From contig JACPFA010000042.1 of assembly GCA_016183235.1 (NCBI GenBank), forward strand, positions 102,735 to 166,734: a DNA stretch of 64,000 bases. The letters run 5' to 3'. Below the pieces are notes generated by a model that had not been told where the DNA came from, made no database searches, and worked only from the letters and a program-made list of their open reading frames with translations. This document shows, piece by piece, positions 15,073-23,359 of the stretch (the first letter of the stretch is position 1; each line of letters opens with the position of its first letter). Source of the DNA: Deltaproteobacteria bacterium (lineage in GTDB: Bacteria; UBA10199; DSSB01; JACPFA01). The position numbers and the translations under genes are program-made.

Positions 15073-15973
15073 GGCCGCCCCCTCGCATCATCTTAAAGCT
15101 ATGCAACACATTGGGAAACAAGGCAGCCAGTGATTCTCTCACCCCACGTGAAGAACCGGGCAAGGTCATAATTAAAGTATTACCTTTAATACCTACCACA
15201 CCACGAGAAAGCATGGCATAGGGGGTACGTCGTTGCCCAAAGCTACGCATGGCCTCGGCGACACCTGGCACCTCCCGTTCAAGGATCGGCTGCACTGCTT
15301 CTACCGTCACATCCCGTGGCCCAAGGCCTGTACCACCCGTTATCAAAATCAATTGAATCCCTGCGTTAATCCATCCCAGGATTTTTTGTTGAATGACCTC
15401 TTTCTCGTCGGGCACAATATCATAGTGACGCACTTCCACCGGAAAAGCGGTCATGGTTTCTTGAATAATTTTTCCCGATTTGTCGGATTTTTTCCCGCTC
15501 GCCACACTATCGGAGCTCACCAAGATGGCCGCAAGAATGGGCTTGGTAAAATTTTCACGAAAGTCGCTCTTGCCACCGGTTTTTTCAATCAAGCGAGTTT
15601 CCCCCAAAATTACTTCTTGATCAATGCCTTTCAACATGTCGTAGATAGTCAAGGCAGCCACCATCGCAGCGGTTAGCGCTTCCATCTCTACCCCGGTTTT
15701 ACCGATCGTCTTGACTTCAGCACGTATTAAGATCTCAGTTTCTTTGTGTTCAAAATGAACAGCCACACTATCAAGCATTAAGGGATGACAATAAGGAATA
15801 AGTTCCGGCGTTTTTTTTGCCGCCAAAACTCCAGCGGCTCGAGCCACACTCAAAACTTCGCCCTTAGGGGTGTCTCCCCGCATAGCCTTGTCAATAGTAT
15901 CTTTGCGGGCGACAACTCTCGATTCTGCCACGGCCGCACGAAGAGTTTCTATTTTACTGGATACATCGATCAT
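15062..15973 (-). CDS. moaCB: Fused MoaC-MoaB molybdenum cofactor protein
   Basis: Residues 1 to about 145 are MoaC, which turns the MoaA product into cyclic pyranopterin monophosphate. PELIPYCHPL, TGVEMEALTAA and YDMLKGID carry the active-site His, Glu and Lys/Asp. Residues about 155-303 are MoaB/MogA, which adenylylates molybdopterin before molybdate insertion, with LVSSDSVASG, ILITGGTGLGPRDVT and PGSSRGVRES. ATG 15973 is preferred over the longer frame because an AACCTCC complement (GGAGGTT) sits just upstream and the MoaC family start fits. It follows moaA by five nucleotides. MoaC-MoaB fusions are known in some bacteria. Both domains look intact. Confidence 0.92.
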   Translation of the reverse strand: MIDVSSKIETLRAAVAESRVVARKDTIDKAMRGDTPKGEVLSVARAAGVLAAKKTPELIPYCHPLMLDSVAVHFEHKETEILIRAEVKTIGKTGVEMEALTAAMVAALTIYDMLKGIDQEVILGETRLIEKTGGKSDFRENFTKPILAAILVSSDSVASGKKSDKSGKIIQETMTAFPVEVRHYDIVPDEKEVIQQKILGWINAGIQLILITGGTGLGPRDVTVEAVQPILEREVPGVAEAMRSFGQRRTPYAMLSRGVVGIKGNTLIMTLPGSSRGVRESLAALFPNVLHSFKMMRGGGHGA

Positions 15974-15978
15974 AACTT

Positions 15979-16962
15979 TTAACCTCCAATTCCATACATA
16001 CAAGGCACTCTCTCTTTTGCACTTTGCATAAAACCCAGATGTCCTTCCCGCTTACCTTGAATCAAGTTCACGATTTTATGAGCGAGGGTCTCATCGTCTT
16101 TTTCCTCTCCACGCAGAATATCGCGCACGGAAAGAACTCCATTGTAAGCCAGGCAATCTTGAACCCTGCCATCACAAGAAAGACGAATCCGATCACAACC
16201 ATCACAGAAAGGCTTTGACACGGGACGGATGGTACCTAACACGACTCCAAAGTCTTTAACGAAATAATATTGGGCGGGCCCAAAACCTAATTTGTTCTCA
16301 TAAGGCTCCAGAGTATATTTTTTTGATAGCCGAGCCAAAATTTGGCCCAAGGGTAAATAGGCATCTTGTTGAAATTGAGCCGGGCCAATGGGCATGAGTT
16401 CGATCAAACGCAACACAAGGTTTAAGTTTTTAGCAAAGTGCAAAAGATCTTCGACTTCTTCATCGTTAAAACCTCGTTGCACAACCATGTTGAGTTTGAT
16501 GGGTTTAAAACCAAGGGCGATAGCCTTTTCCAAGCCCCTTAAAACTTTTTCTAAATCACCCCACCGTGTTACGTGACGAAATTTTTCAGGGTGAAGCGTG
16601 TCGAGATGAATATTAATTTTGTTTAAACCGGCTTGTTTCAACTCGTAGGCTAACGTTTCTAACAGCACCCCATTGGTGGTCAGCAATATTTCTTCTAACC
16701 CCGCAATCCCTTGAAGCATCGCGATAAGCCGCGGTAAATTTTTTCGCACCAAAGGTTCGCCACCGGTTAAGCGAACCCTTTTAACTCCCAAGGCAACCAG
16801 GATTCTCACCATGCGTGTAATTTCTTCGAAGCTTAAAATTTCGGATTTAGACTTGGTATGGACCCCATCCTCTGGCATGCAATAGCGACAGCGCAAGTTA
16901 CAAAGATCCGTCACTGAAAGACGAAGATATTCAATCTTGCGATGGTAAGCATCAATGAGCAT
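15979..16962 (-). CDS. moaA: GTP 3',8-cyclase (radical SAM, molybdenum cofactor)
   Basis: MoaA performs the first step of molybdenum cofactor synthesis, rearranging GTP by radical SAM chemistry. The N-terminal cluster is C21-x3-C25-x2-C28 (TDLCNLRCRYCMP). The C-terminal cluster for GTP binding is PFCDGCDRIRLSCDG, with a further Cys in QDCLAYNG. The protein ends in GIGG, the conserved Gly-Gly tail needed for activity. The 327 residues are standard. Its start overlaps the mobA stop by 11 nt, so translation is probably coupled. Confidence 0.96.
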   Translation of the reverse strand: MLIDAYHRKIEYLRLSVTDLCNLRCRYCMPEDGVHTKSKSEILSFEEITRMVRILVALGVKRVRLTGGEPLVRKNLPRLIAMLQGIAGLEEILLTTNGVLLETLAYELKQAGLNKINIHLDTLHPEKFRHVTRWGDLEKVLRGLEKAIALGFKPIKLNMVVQRGFNDEEVEDLLHFAKNLNLVLRLIELMPIGPAQFQQDAYLPLGQILARLSKKYTLEPYENKLGFGPAQYYFVKDFGVVLGTIRPVSKPFCDGCDRIRLSCDGRVQDCLAYNGVLSVRDILRGEEKDDETLAHKIVNLIQGKREGHLGFMQSAKERVPCMYGIGG

Positions 16963-17524
16963 GAGCCTCCAAACGAGCCAAATCTTGCGGGGTGTTGATG
17001 TTACAAGACTGATGTGGGTGGAGATTGAGCCGATGAATATTGGGTTTGCCGGCCAAGAATTTCTTTAACGAACGTTCTCCTGTTAAAATCTGCTGCCTCA
17101 TCCCTGCAAAAAGGGTGTGAGAGTAAACGGCCATGAGGTATTCTTCTTGCTCGCTAACGGGAATGATCGCATCAAAATTTTGCGCCTCTTTCAAAATACA
17201 CTCAATGAGTGCAGGGTCGAGTAAAGGCAAATCACAGGCTACCACAAAAATTTTTTCTTTGTGCGTCAAACTAAACGCGGTTACCAACCCACCCATGGGC
17301 CCACGTTGGGGCAGAAGATCTTGATAAACGGGTAGAGGAAGATGACGGTAAACTTCCGGTGTGTTTGTTATCAAAAAAGTCTCGGCAAAAACTTCTTGCA
17401 TGGCCTTTAAAACACGATGAATGATGGGAACCCCATCATAAAGGGCAAAGGCCTTATTGCTCCCAAAGCGCGCCGATTGGCCACCCGCCAAGATGACTCC
17501 CAAAATTTTTTCTTCTTTTAACAT
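16952..17524 (-). CDS. mobA: Molybdenum cofactor guanylyltransferase
   Basis: MobA attaches GMP to Mo-molybdopterin, forming the bis-MGD cofactor that NarG needs. The start at ATG 17524 (MLKEEKILGVILAGGQSARFG) is chosen because it overlaps the moaE stop by seven nucleotides and puts the LAGGQSARFGSNKAF nucleotide-binding loop at the usual distance. The longer frame would add 20 Ser-rich residues. Further motifs are QRGPMGGL and VACDLPLL (metal-binding Asp). The length of 190 residues is normal. Confidence 0.93.
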   Translation of the reverse strand: MLKEEKILGVILAGGQSARFGSNKAFALYDGVPIIHRVLKAMQEVFAETFLITNTPEVYRHLPLPVYQDLLPQRGPMGGLVTAFSLTHKEKIFVVACDLPLLDPALIECILKEAQNFDAIIPVSEQEEYLMAVYSHTLFAGMRQQILTGERSLKKFLAGKPNIHRLNLHPHQSCNINTPQDLARLEAHAH

Positions 17525-17931
17525 ACCGGTTGACTCACTTGAGGATGGTGATGACAAGAACAATTCGCGTCCTCTGCTTTCCAAATAGGAACGAGTTTTT
17601 TAATTTGTTCAATCACATAGCGACAGGCGGCAAAGGCTTCGATCCGATGCTCGGAGGATACGGCAATCGCCACCGCAATCTCACCAACAGGCACCCACCC
17701 CGCACGATGAACAATGGAAATCCTTTCCAGGGGCCATTGCTGACTAGCCTCCGAACAAATTTTCCCAAATTGTTTGAGAGCCATGGTGGAATAAACTTCG
17801 TATTGAAGACCCTGAATACCAGGTTCAGCACGCACCCTGCCTATAAAGGGCACAATCGCGCCGCTCATAGGGGTCAAGACCGATTCGATCACCTCTGCAA
17901 CTTGAATGGCTTCGTTGGTAATTTTAAGCAT
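17518..17931 (-). CDS. moaE: Molybdopterin synthase catalytic (large) subunit
   Basis: MoaE, with thiocarboxylated MoaD, inserts the dithiolene sulfurs into cPMP. The 137-residue protein shows FIGRVR, LQYEVYSTMAL, RISIVHRAGWVPVGEIAVAI and a C-terminal VPIWKAED with the active-site Lys. ATG 17931 is preferred. It lies two nucleotides past the moaD stop and is preceded by GGAGGC. A short His/Cys-rich tail (CSCHHHPQ) is unusual but simple. It forms a tight pair with moaD. Confidence 0.95.
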   Translation of the reverse strand: MLKITNEAIQVAEVIESVLTPMSGAIVPFIGRVRAEPGIQGLQYEVYSTMALKQFGKICSEASQQWPLERISIVHRAGWVPVGEIAVAIAVSSEHRIEAFAACRYVIEQIKKLVPIWKAEDANCSCHHHPQVSQPVC

Positions 17932-17932
17932 A

Positions 17933-18178
17933 TTAGCCTCCACTCACGGGGGGTATAAAAGCAACTTCGTCCCCATCCTGTACCCAGGTGTCATAAGGCA
18001 CATACTCTCCATTCACCGCCACCCTCACCCAACTCCTCCATCGCTTGGCTTCGGTAATATCGTCGAATAGATCTAAAAAAATTTGCTCCGCCGTACAGGG
18101 CTTGAAGAAATCAAAGGCTTTCTCGGACGCTTTAAAATAATCTTTTAATTGAGAAAAAAATTTAACTTGGACTGTCAT
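17933..18178 (-). CDS. moaD: Molybdopterin synthase sulfur carrier (small) subunit
   Basis: A ubiquitin-like protein of 81 residues ending in SGG. Its terminal glycine is adenylylated and thiocarboxylated to carry sulfur to MoaE. DGDEVAFIPPVSGG is the diagnostic C-terminus. ATG 18178 overlaps the moeA TGA (ATGA), which supports translational coupling and this start over the five-codon longer version. The activating enzyme MoeB is not encoded in this window. Confidence 0.93.
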   Translation of the reverse strand: MTVQVKFFSQLKDYFKASEKAFDFFKPCTAEQIFLDLFDDITEAKRWRSWVRVAVNGEYVPYDTWVQDGDEVAFIPPVSGG

Positions 18179-19455
18179 GGTAGTTCCTCCCATAATTCGA
18201 CTTCAACCGATTCTCCAATTCCAATACGGTCTTTTGTTTCAGGAATGAGGATGACTCCATTGGCATCGGCCAAGGTCTTAAGCCGAGCCGAACCCTGCGG
18301 CCCAGCAGGACGAGCCAAATATTCCCCATCACAATATTGAAGGGTTGCTCGCAGATAATCTTCTTTTCCTAGCGAACCAACACACACTTCTGTCGCCCTA
18401 GCCAGGCGGCGTGGGCGCATACACTCCCCTGCCCCCATCATTTTTAACAGGGCAGGGCGAACGAAACGATCGAAGGTCACCCAAGCCGACACCGGGTTTC
18501 CTGGTAACCCAAAGATGAGTTGCTGATCAAAACGCGCAAACAACAAAGGTTTTCCAGGCTTGATTGCAATTTTATGAAACAAAATTTCAGCGCCCATCTT
18601 GGCCAAAATCTTTGGCACAAAATCATAATCCCCCGCTGAAACACCCCCCATACAAAGGATAACATCCACCCCTGGTGAGGCTTTAAAACAATCTTCTAAT
18701 TGTTTTTCGTTGTCCCTTACCCACAAAATTTCATCGGGTGTAATACCTATCTCCTCTAAAGCAGCGACGATGCTGGGGCCATTGCTATTATAAATTTGCC
18801 CCTCTTTCAAAGGCACCCCGGGTTTTACCAGTTCATCACCCGTGACAATGACCCTTGTCTTAGGTTTCGCGCCTACCCAAACATGTTCAAGCCCTAAGCT
18901 CGATAGTAAGGCAATCCCTCGCGAGGTAATACGAGTGCCTCGTGATAAAACTAACTCGCCTTCTACGATATCCTCTCCAACTTTTCGGACATGTCGGCCC
19001 GGTTTTAAGGGTTGGGTAACAACCAGCATTTGGGTCAAGTCTTGACATGAGACAGGTTTTAAACTTTCTTGACTAACCTGTCTCATGTCAAGACTTGACC
19101 CCATTACGCATTCCTCAAAGGGAATCACCGCGTCTGCTCCCGGAGGAATCGGAGCCCCCGTCATGATCCGAATGGCCTGCCCTGGTTGGAGGGGTGTTGT
19201 CCGCAGGGGGTCACCTGCCGCGAGGGTTCCTACGATCTTCAGTGAAACAGGGTGGCCGACAGAAGCAACTTCGGTATCATGATGGCAGAGGGCATAGCCA
19301 TCCATGGCAGAATGATCAAAGACAGGAAGATCGATGGGGGCAAGAAGCGATGAGGCAAGATAACGATAAAGGGCATCGATCAGAGAAACTTTTTCTGAAG
19401 AGAGGGATCGAACAGAGGCGAGAATTTTTTCATGGGCTTCTGACGCAGATATCAC
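18175..19455 (-). CDS. moeA: Molybdopterin molybdenumtransferase with an in-frame palindrome insertion
   Basis: MoeA inserts molybdate into adenylylated molybdopterin. Family motifs are FDHSAMDGYA, RIMTGAPIPPGADAVIPFE, RKVGEDI, TGDELV, YNSNGP, GGVSAGDYDF and GLPGNPVSA. The GTG start at 19455 has a GGAGAAG site at good distance. The 426 residues exceed a typical 400-410. The excess is a 24-residue stretch (GSSLDMRQVSQ...SCQDLTQ) encoded entirely by the REPIN-like palindrome at 19032-19101, placed between PFEEC and the VTQPLKPG strand. No frameshift or stop results. The site is a surface loop of variable length in the family, so activity is probably kept. It is the first gene of the cofactor cluster, after a 283-bp gap from narK2 in which I see no gene or clear riboswitch. 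Confidence 0.93.
   Translation of the reverse strand: MISASEAHEKILASVRSLSSEKVSLIDALYRYLASSLLAPIDLPVFDHSAMDGYALCHHDTEVASVGHPVSLKIVGTLAAGDPLRTTPLQPGQAIRIMTGAPIPPGADAVIPFEECVMGSSLDMRQVSQESLKPVSCQDLTQMLVVTQPLKPGRHVRKVGEDIVEGELVLSRGTRITSRGIALLSSLGLEHVWVGAKPKTRVIVTGDELVKPGVPLKEGQIYNSNGPSIVAALEEIGITPDEILWVRDNEKQLEDCFKASPGVDVILCMGGVSAGDYDFVPKILAKMGAEILFHKIAIKPGKPLLFARFDQQLIFGLPGNPVSAWVTFDRFVRPALLKMMGAGECMRPRRLARATEVCVGSLGKEDYLRATLQYCDGEYLARPAGPQGSARLKTLADANGVILIPETKDRIGIGESVEVELWEELP
19032..19101. repeat. REPIN-like palindrome inside moeA
   Basis: Perfect 27-bp arms (19032-19058 and 19075-19101) beginning GGGTCAAGTCTTGACATGAG flank a 16-bp loop. It is the same design as the element at 4637-4707. The added DNA is a multiple of three and has no stop in the moeA frame. 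Confidence 0.9.
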
Positions 19456-19738
19456 ATCTTCTCCTTTTCAATTCAGTCCCTATCGTGGGACATCGGAAGA
19501 CAAAACCGTTTCCAGTTCTGCCCCGTTCCCCCTGCCATATCTTTTTTCAAGACTTAGGCAGGAGGAATTGGAGTTTGACTAAACTATGAAACACAATAAA
19601 AAAGATCAAAATGATGCCACACAGCTTACTGCATGATCTTCGTCAGCAAGAGAAAGCAGGAGGGAGAAGTGGGGTCGGTTCACCTCTAACGCAATGTCAA
19701 CAACTCCGTTCGGATGGTTTCGTCAATCCGGAGGAAAA

Positions 19739-21277
19739 CTAACACTTTATTTCCGCCCCCCTCCGCCCATACCACCACCAACAGGCCAAGAGGCAGGTCG
19801 CGTAATAGACGGCAAACCCGTAGAAGGCGTATTCGGGCGTTTTCGCCTCGATCTGCGAGCCAAAGACCTTTGGGATGATAAACGATCCGTAAGCAGCGAC
19901 GGCTGCTGTCCAACCAAGTACGGGCCCTGCCTGGTCCATTTTAAAGATGATGGGCACCATGCGGAAAGTGGAGCCATTGCCTATTCCGGTGGTGACAAAT
20001 AGAACAAGAAAAAGGGTCAGGAAAGGAAGGAAGAACTGTTCCGGGGAGGCCGAGGCCCCCGCCGCCTTGATGCAATACGCTGTTCCAAAGGCGGCGCCGA
20101 TCATGATGACCGTATCCCAGAAAGTCACCTTAGCGCCCCCCCACTTATCGGAAAGCCATCCCCCCAGGGGGCGGGCGATTGAGCCGACAAGCGGCCCCAA
20201 CCAGGCATACGCAAAGGGATTGGGGGCACGGGGGTTGGGAGTTCCATCCGGAAGCTGACCAAAGACAATCCGGATTAAAAGGGGGAGCGCGGCGGAATAG
20301 CCGATGAATGAACCGAAGGTCATTACGTACAAGTAGGTCATGATCCAGGTATGCTTGTTCTTGAAGATGGCGAAGACCCGGTCGATTCGGTTTTTCATCT
20401 CCCCTCGGATCAACTTCATAAGGGCCAACGTGACAAGGATGGTCGTGGGAAGAACAATCCACATATTTATTTTTAATTGGATTAGCAAGGCGGAGCCCAC
20501 GAGGGTTCCAACAAAACCGATAATACCCAAACCCGTTACCTTGAGGATCGCCACGACGGGATGCCCCACGTCGTACATGGGAAGGGTATCCAATCCCCAC
20601 CAGGCAATCAGACCCAACAGGGCCAGAAGGGGCACCCACGCAAGACCGTTGTTCTGAATCCAGATCCATTGGCCAGCCCTGGGCCCCGAGGTCGCCATGA
20701 TTCCATCGCCCCCCAAGGCCCCGAAGAGGGGAACGGCAACCGCCAATGGCAAAAGCACCTGCATCAAGCTGACCCCCAGATTGCCCAAACCGGCATTGAG
20801 CCCCAACGCCAGGCCCTGCCGCCGTCTCGGGAAAAAATGGGTGATATTGGCCATCGACGAGGAAAAATTTCCACCCCCGATTCCGGAAAGAGCCGCGAGG
20901 ACGACGAAAATCTCATAGGGAGTTGTCGTGTGTTGCAGGGCAATCCCGGCGCCCAGAGAGGGAAGGATGAGCAGCAACGTGGACACAGAGATGACGATCC
21001 GCCCCCCTGCAATGGTAATCATGAAAGAATTGACGATGCGGAGTGTCGCGCCGGATAAGCCCGCGATGGCAGAAAGCGTGAAGAGCTGGGCATCGGTGAA
21101 GGGAAAGCCCAGATTCTTCATCTGAACGGTGATGATGCTCCAGAAAAGCCAGATTGCGAAAGAGCAGGCCAGACAAGGAATTGAGACGGCGAGATTGCGT
21201 GCCGCGTGGTGCTTCCCCTCCTCCCATGACAGAGGATCTTCGGGGTCCCAGTGCTGTATCCTCAATGTTGTTGCCAT
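19739..21277 (-). CDS. narK2: Nitrate/nitrite transporter, NarK (NarK2) type
   Basis: A major-facilitator protein of 512 residues with about 12 membrane segments. HWDPEDPLSW, RNLAVSIPCL and FWSIITVQM match the N-terminus of E. coli-type NarK, which exchanges nitrate for nitrite. The nitrate signatures GIGGGNFSSSMANITHFFP (first half) and GIGNGSTFRMVPIIF (second half) are both present. ATG 21277 is chosen because it follows GAGAAAGGG and fits the family start. The frame extends 29 codons further upstream across the narK1 stop. Base composition is visibly more GC-rich than neighbours, with long antisense open frames as a side effect, suggesting separate acquisition. Confidence 0.93.
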   Translation of the reverse strand: MATTLRIQHWDPEDPLSWEEGKHHAARNLAVSIPCLACSFAIWLFWSIITVQMKNLGFPFTDAQLFTLSAIAGLSGATLRIVNSFMITIAGGRIVISVSTLLLILPSLGAGIALQHTTTPYEIFVVLAALSGIGGGNFSSSMANITHFFPRRRQGLALGLNAGLGNLGVSLMQVLLPLAVAVPLFGALGGDGIMATSGPRAGQWIWIQNNGLAWVPLLALLGLIAWWGLDTLPMYDVGHPVVAILKVTGLGIIGFVGTLVGSALLIQLKINMWIVLPTTILVTLALMKLIRGEMKNRIDRVFAIFKNKHTWIMTYLYVMTFGSFIGYSAALPLLIRIVFGQLPDGTPNPRAPNPFAYAWLGPLVGSIARPLGGWLSDKWGGAKVTFWDTVIMIGAAFGTAYCIKAAGASASPEQFFLPFLTLFLVLFVTTGIGNGSTFRMVPIIFKMDQAGPVLGWTAAVAAYGSFIIPKVFGSQIEAKTPEYAFYGFAVYYATCLLACWWWYGRRGAEIKC

Positions 21278-21293
21278 ACTTTCGAACCCTTTC

Positions 21294-22685
21294 TCAAGGA
21301 ACCGCCTTGTACGGACGCGGTCCTTTGATTGCCTGCAGTTCAGAGGGTCGCGTTTCAATATCATTTTTCAATTGCGGAGTAGCCTGTTTCAACATTTGGA
21401 TGACCGTCAGATGAAACCAAACAAAGCTTATCAGGGTCACCAAAAAAAGCACAAAGAAAGTACTCTGCGGCAACCACGACCCTTGGTAGGCATAACCGAA
21501 AATAGGCGGAAGAAAGAACCCACCCAAGGCCCCTAACATGCCCACCAAGCCACCCACAGCGCCCACATCTCGGGGAAAGTAATCAGGGATATATTTATAA
21601 ACAGCCGCCTTTCCAATGCCCATGCAAGCACCCACCAGAAAAACCAACGATACAAAACCCCAAAGCGGCATGATAAAGGGAAGCACTTCGTGAGCCCCAC
21701 TCGCAGCAAAACGACTGGAGACATAAAGCACAATATGGCCATTGGGAGCTGAGAGCAGAAACGTTGCAACGGTCATCACACCTAAAACAAGATACATGAT
21801 GCGACGCGCACCAAAGCGGTCAGACAGCCAACCTCCCAGGGGCCGAAGGAGGCTGGCCGGAAAAATAAAAGAGGCCGTGAGCAGAGCTGCTGTTTGTAAC
21901 TTAAGGCCAAAGACATCTACATAATATTTGGGAAGCCAAACCGAAAGCGCCACGTAGGCACCAAACACCACCACATAATAAAGACTAAACCGCCACACGC
22001 GAATATATTTCAAGGGGCGTAGCATTTCAAAAAAACTTCGCCCATGGCCTGGCTTATGGTCGTGCGAAGGAGTGCAGGCCCAAGTCAGCACGGCTAAGAG
22101 AACAAGTAGCACACTGTAGAGAACAGGAACGAACCGCCAACCGCCGGGTAGTCGCCCTCCCCACAACCCTGCCGCAGGCACTATGGCAATGAGGACAGGG
22201 CCAATAAACTTCGTAATCGAAGCACCTACATTGCCTGCGCCAAAGACACCCAAGGCAAAACCTTGGCTCTGTTTAGGAAACCAGGCCGAATTCCACGCAA
22301 TGCCAACGGAAAAAAGATTGCCGCCCAAACCCACCAAAAAGGCATAGATCATGAGTTCATGAAAGGAATGCGTGTATGCAATTAAATAAGTGGGCACGGC
22401 CGTGCCGAGCAAAAGCATGATGGTCACCCATCGGCCGCCAATACGATCGGTTAGTATGCCAAACAACAAACGCCAGATAGACCCGTTCAAAATAGCGACC
22501 GCCGTCAACCAACCAAACTGAACATCGTTTAAACCAAATTCTTTACGGATGGGAATCCCCAGCACCCCAAACATCAACCAAACTGCAAAGGCAACCGTAA
22601 AATCAAGGGTCGAAAAGGTAAGCACACGGCCTCGACCCTTGTTTTCAATGGCCTGCTCACGAATTTTCTGAGTGGCGTGAGTCAT
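21294..22685 (-). CDS. narK1: Nitrate transporter, NarK1 type
   Basis: A second major-facilitator protein, 463 residues, of the NarK1/NasA group that is thought to import nitrate with protons. Evidence is TLDFTVAFAVWLMFGVLG, GLGGNLFSVGIAWNSAWFP (first nitrate signature) and GACMGIGKAAVYKYIPDYFP (second). ATG 22685 (MTHATQKI) is preferred, preceded by AAAGGGG and five nt after the hemerythrin stop. A NarK1-NarK2 pair, fused in some denitrifiers, lets the cell start nitrate uptake and then run nitrate/nitrite exchange. It is placed 16 nt before narK2 in the same operon. Confidence 0.93.
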   Translation of the reverse strand: MTHATQKIREQAIENKGRGRVLTFSTLDFTVAFAVWLMFGVLGIPIRKEFGLNDVQFGWLTAVAILNGSIWRLLFGILTDRIGGRWVTIMLLLGTAVPTYLIAYTHSFHELMIYAFLVGLGGNLFSVGIAWNSAWFPKQSQGFALGVFGAGNVGASITKFIGPVLIAIVPAAGLWGGRLPGGWRFVPVLYSVLLVLLAVLTWACTPSHDHKPGHGRSFFEMLRPLKYIRVWRFSLYYVVVFGAYVALSVWLPKYYVDVFGLKLQTAALLTASFIFPASLLRPLGGWLSDRFGARRIMYLVLGVMTVATFLLSAPNGHIVLYVSSRFAASGAHEVLPFIMPLWGFVSLVFLVGACMGIGKAAVYKYIPDYFPRDVGAVGGLVGMLGALGGFFLPPIFGYAYQGSWLPQSTFFVLFLVTLISFVWFHLTVIQMLKQATPQLKNDIETRPSELQAIKGPRPYKAVP

Positions 22686-22689
22686 GGGG

Positions 22690-23349
22690 CTACCCCTTTG
22701 GTTGCATGGCATCAAATTCGGTCGTGGAAATCAATTGGTGGGCCATAGGAAATAAAATATGGTCTTCGCGAAAAATATGCAGACGCAAAAGTTCAACTAA
22801 TTGTTTGCCCTCTTCTAATGCTGCATCCAGCACCACTAACTTTGACCGTTCGTCAGGAAGACGAAAAGTGAGCCCTAAAAAATTGATAATGACCGCTGCT
22901 AGCTGCACGGCCTTGTGATGATCATCCTCCATCATATCAACCGGTGTGGTCGTTGCTCCGACGTGGTGTTCGCCTTTATCCAGAAGCCGTTTGCTCAGCA
23001 ATGGGAAAAAAGTAACTTCTTCTCGATGACTGTGTGTGGCAAACTCCTGATCAAAAAAATGGAAAAAGTGACGAAGTTTTTGATCGAGTTCTTTTGTAAA
23101 CCCTGTTTTTTGAATACAAAGGATGGCCTCTTCAAATAAAGCAAGCTCCTTCATGAAAGAAACATGTTCCTCCATAAACTTTCTTAAAAAAGGATGCATG
23201 GCAGCAGGCTCAACAGACGTCGTGCTGGGCGGGGCATAGGCATCGGGTGGATCCATGGGAGACAGGCCATCTCCCATAGCACCTGTTTCTGCCTGCTTTT
23301 TCAGAGGATCAATCGAATTAAGCAAATGCGCACTCATATTAGTTTCCAT
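22690..23349 (-). CDS. Hemerythrin HHE-domain protein in the nar operon
   Basis: A 219-residue protein. After a flexible Pro/Ser-rich N-terminus (residues 1-50), a four-helix hemerythrin-like domain shows the metal-ligand pattern HPFLRKFMEEHVSF, HSHREEVTFFPLL, DDHHKAV and LRLHIFREDHILFPMAH. Di-iron HHE proteins near nitrate respiration genes are linked to nitric-oxide or oxygen sensing or to iron-sulfur cluster repair. That link is inferred from family and position. ATG 23349 is preferred to the in-frame TTG two codons earlier. It lies between narI and narK1 and reads with them. Confidence 0.85.
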   Translation of the reverse strand: METNMSAHLLNSIDPLKKQAETGAMGDGLSPMDPPDAYAPPSTTSVEPAAMHPFLRKFMEEHVSFMKELALFEEAILCIQKTGFTKELDQKLRHFFHFFDQEFATHSHREEVTFFPLLSKRLLDKGEHHVGATTTPVDMMEDDHHKAVQLAAVIINFLGLTFRLPDERSKLVVLDAALEEGKQLVELLRLHIFREDHILFPMAHQLISTTEFDAMQPKG

Positions 23350-23359
23350 GGCCAAACCC

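Noticed and set aside
19456..19738. Molybdenum-cofactor riboswitch before moeA
   Set aside because: The gap has suitable position, but I could not identify the conserved moco RNA elements. A cmscan search would decide.
20145..21058. Long open frames antisense to or overlapping narK2
   Set aside because: They arise from the GC-rich composition of narK2. They have no recognisable domains and conflict with a clear transporter gene.
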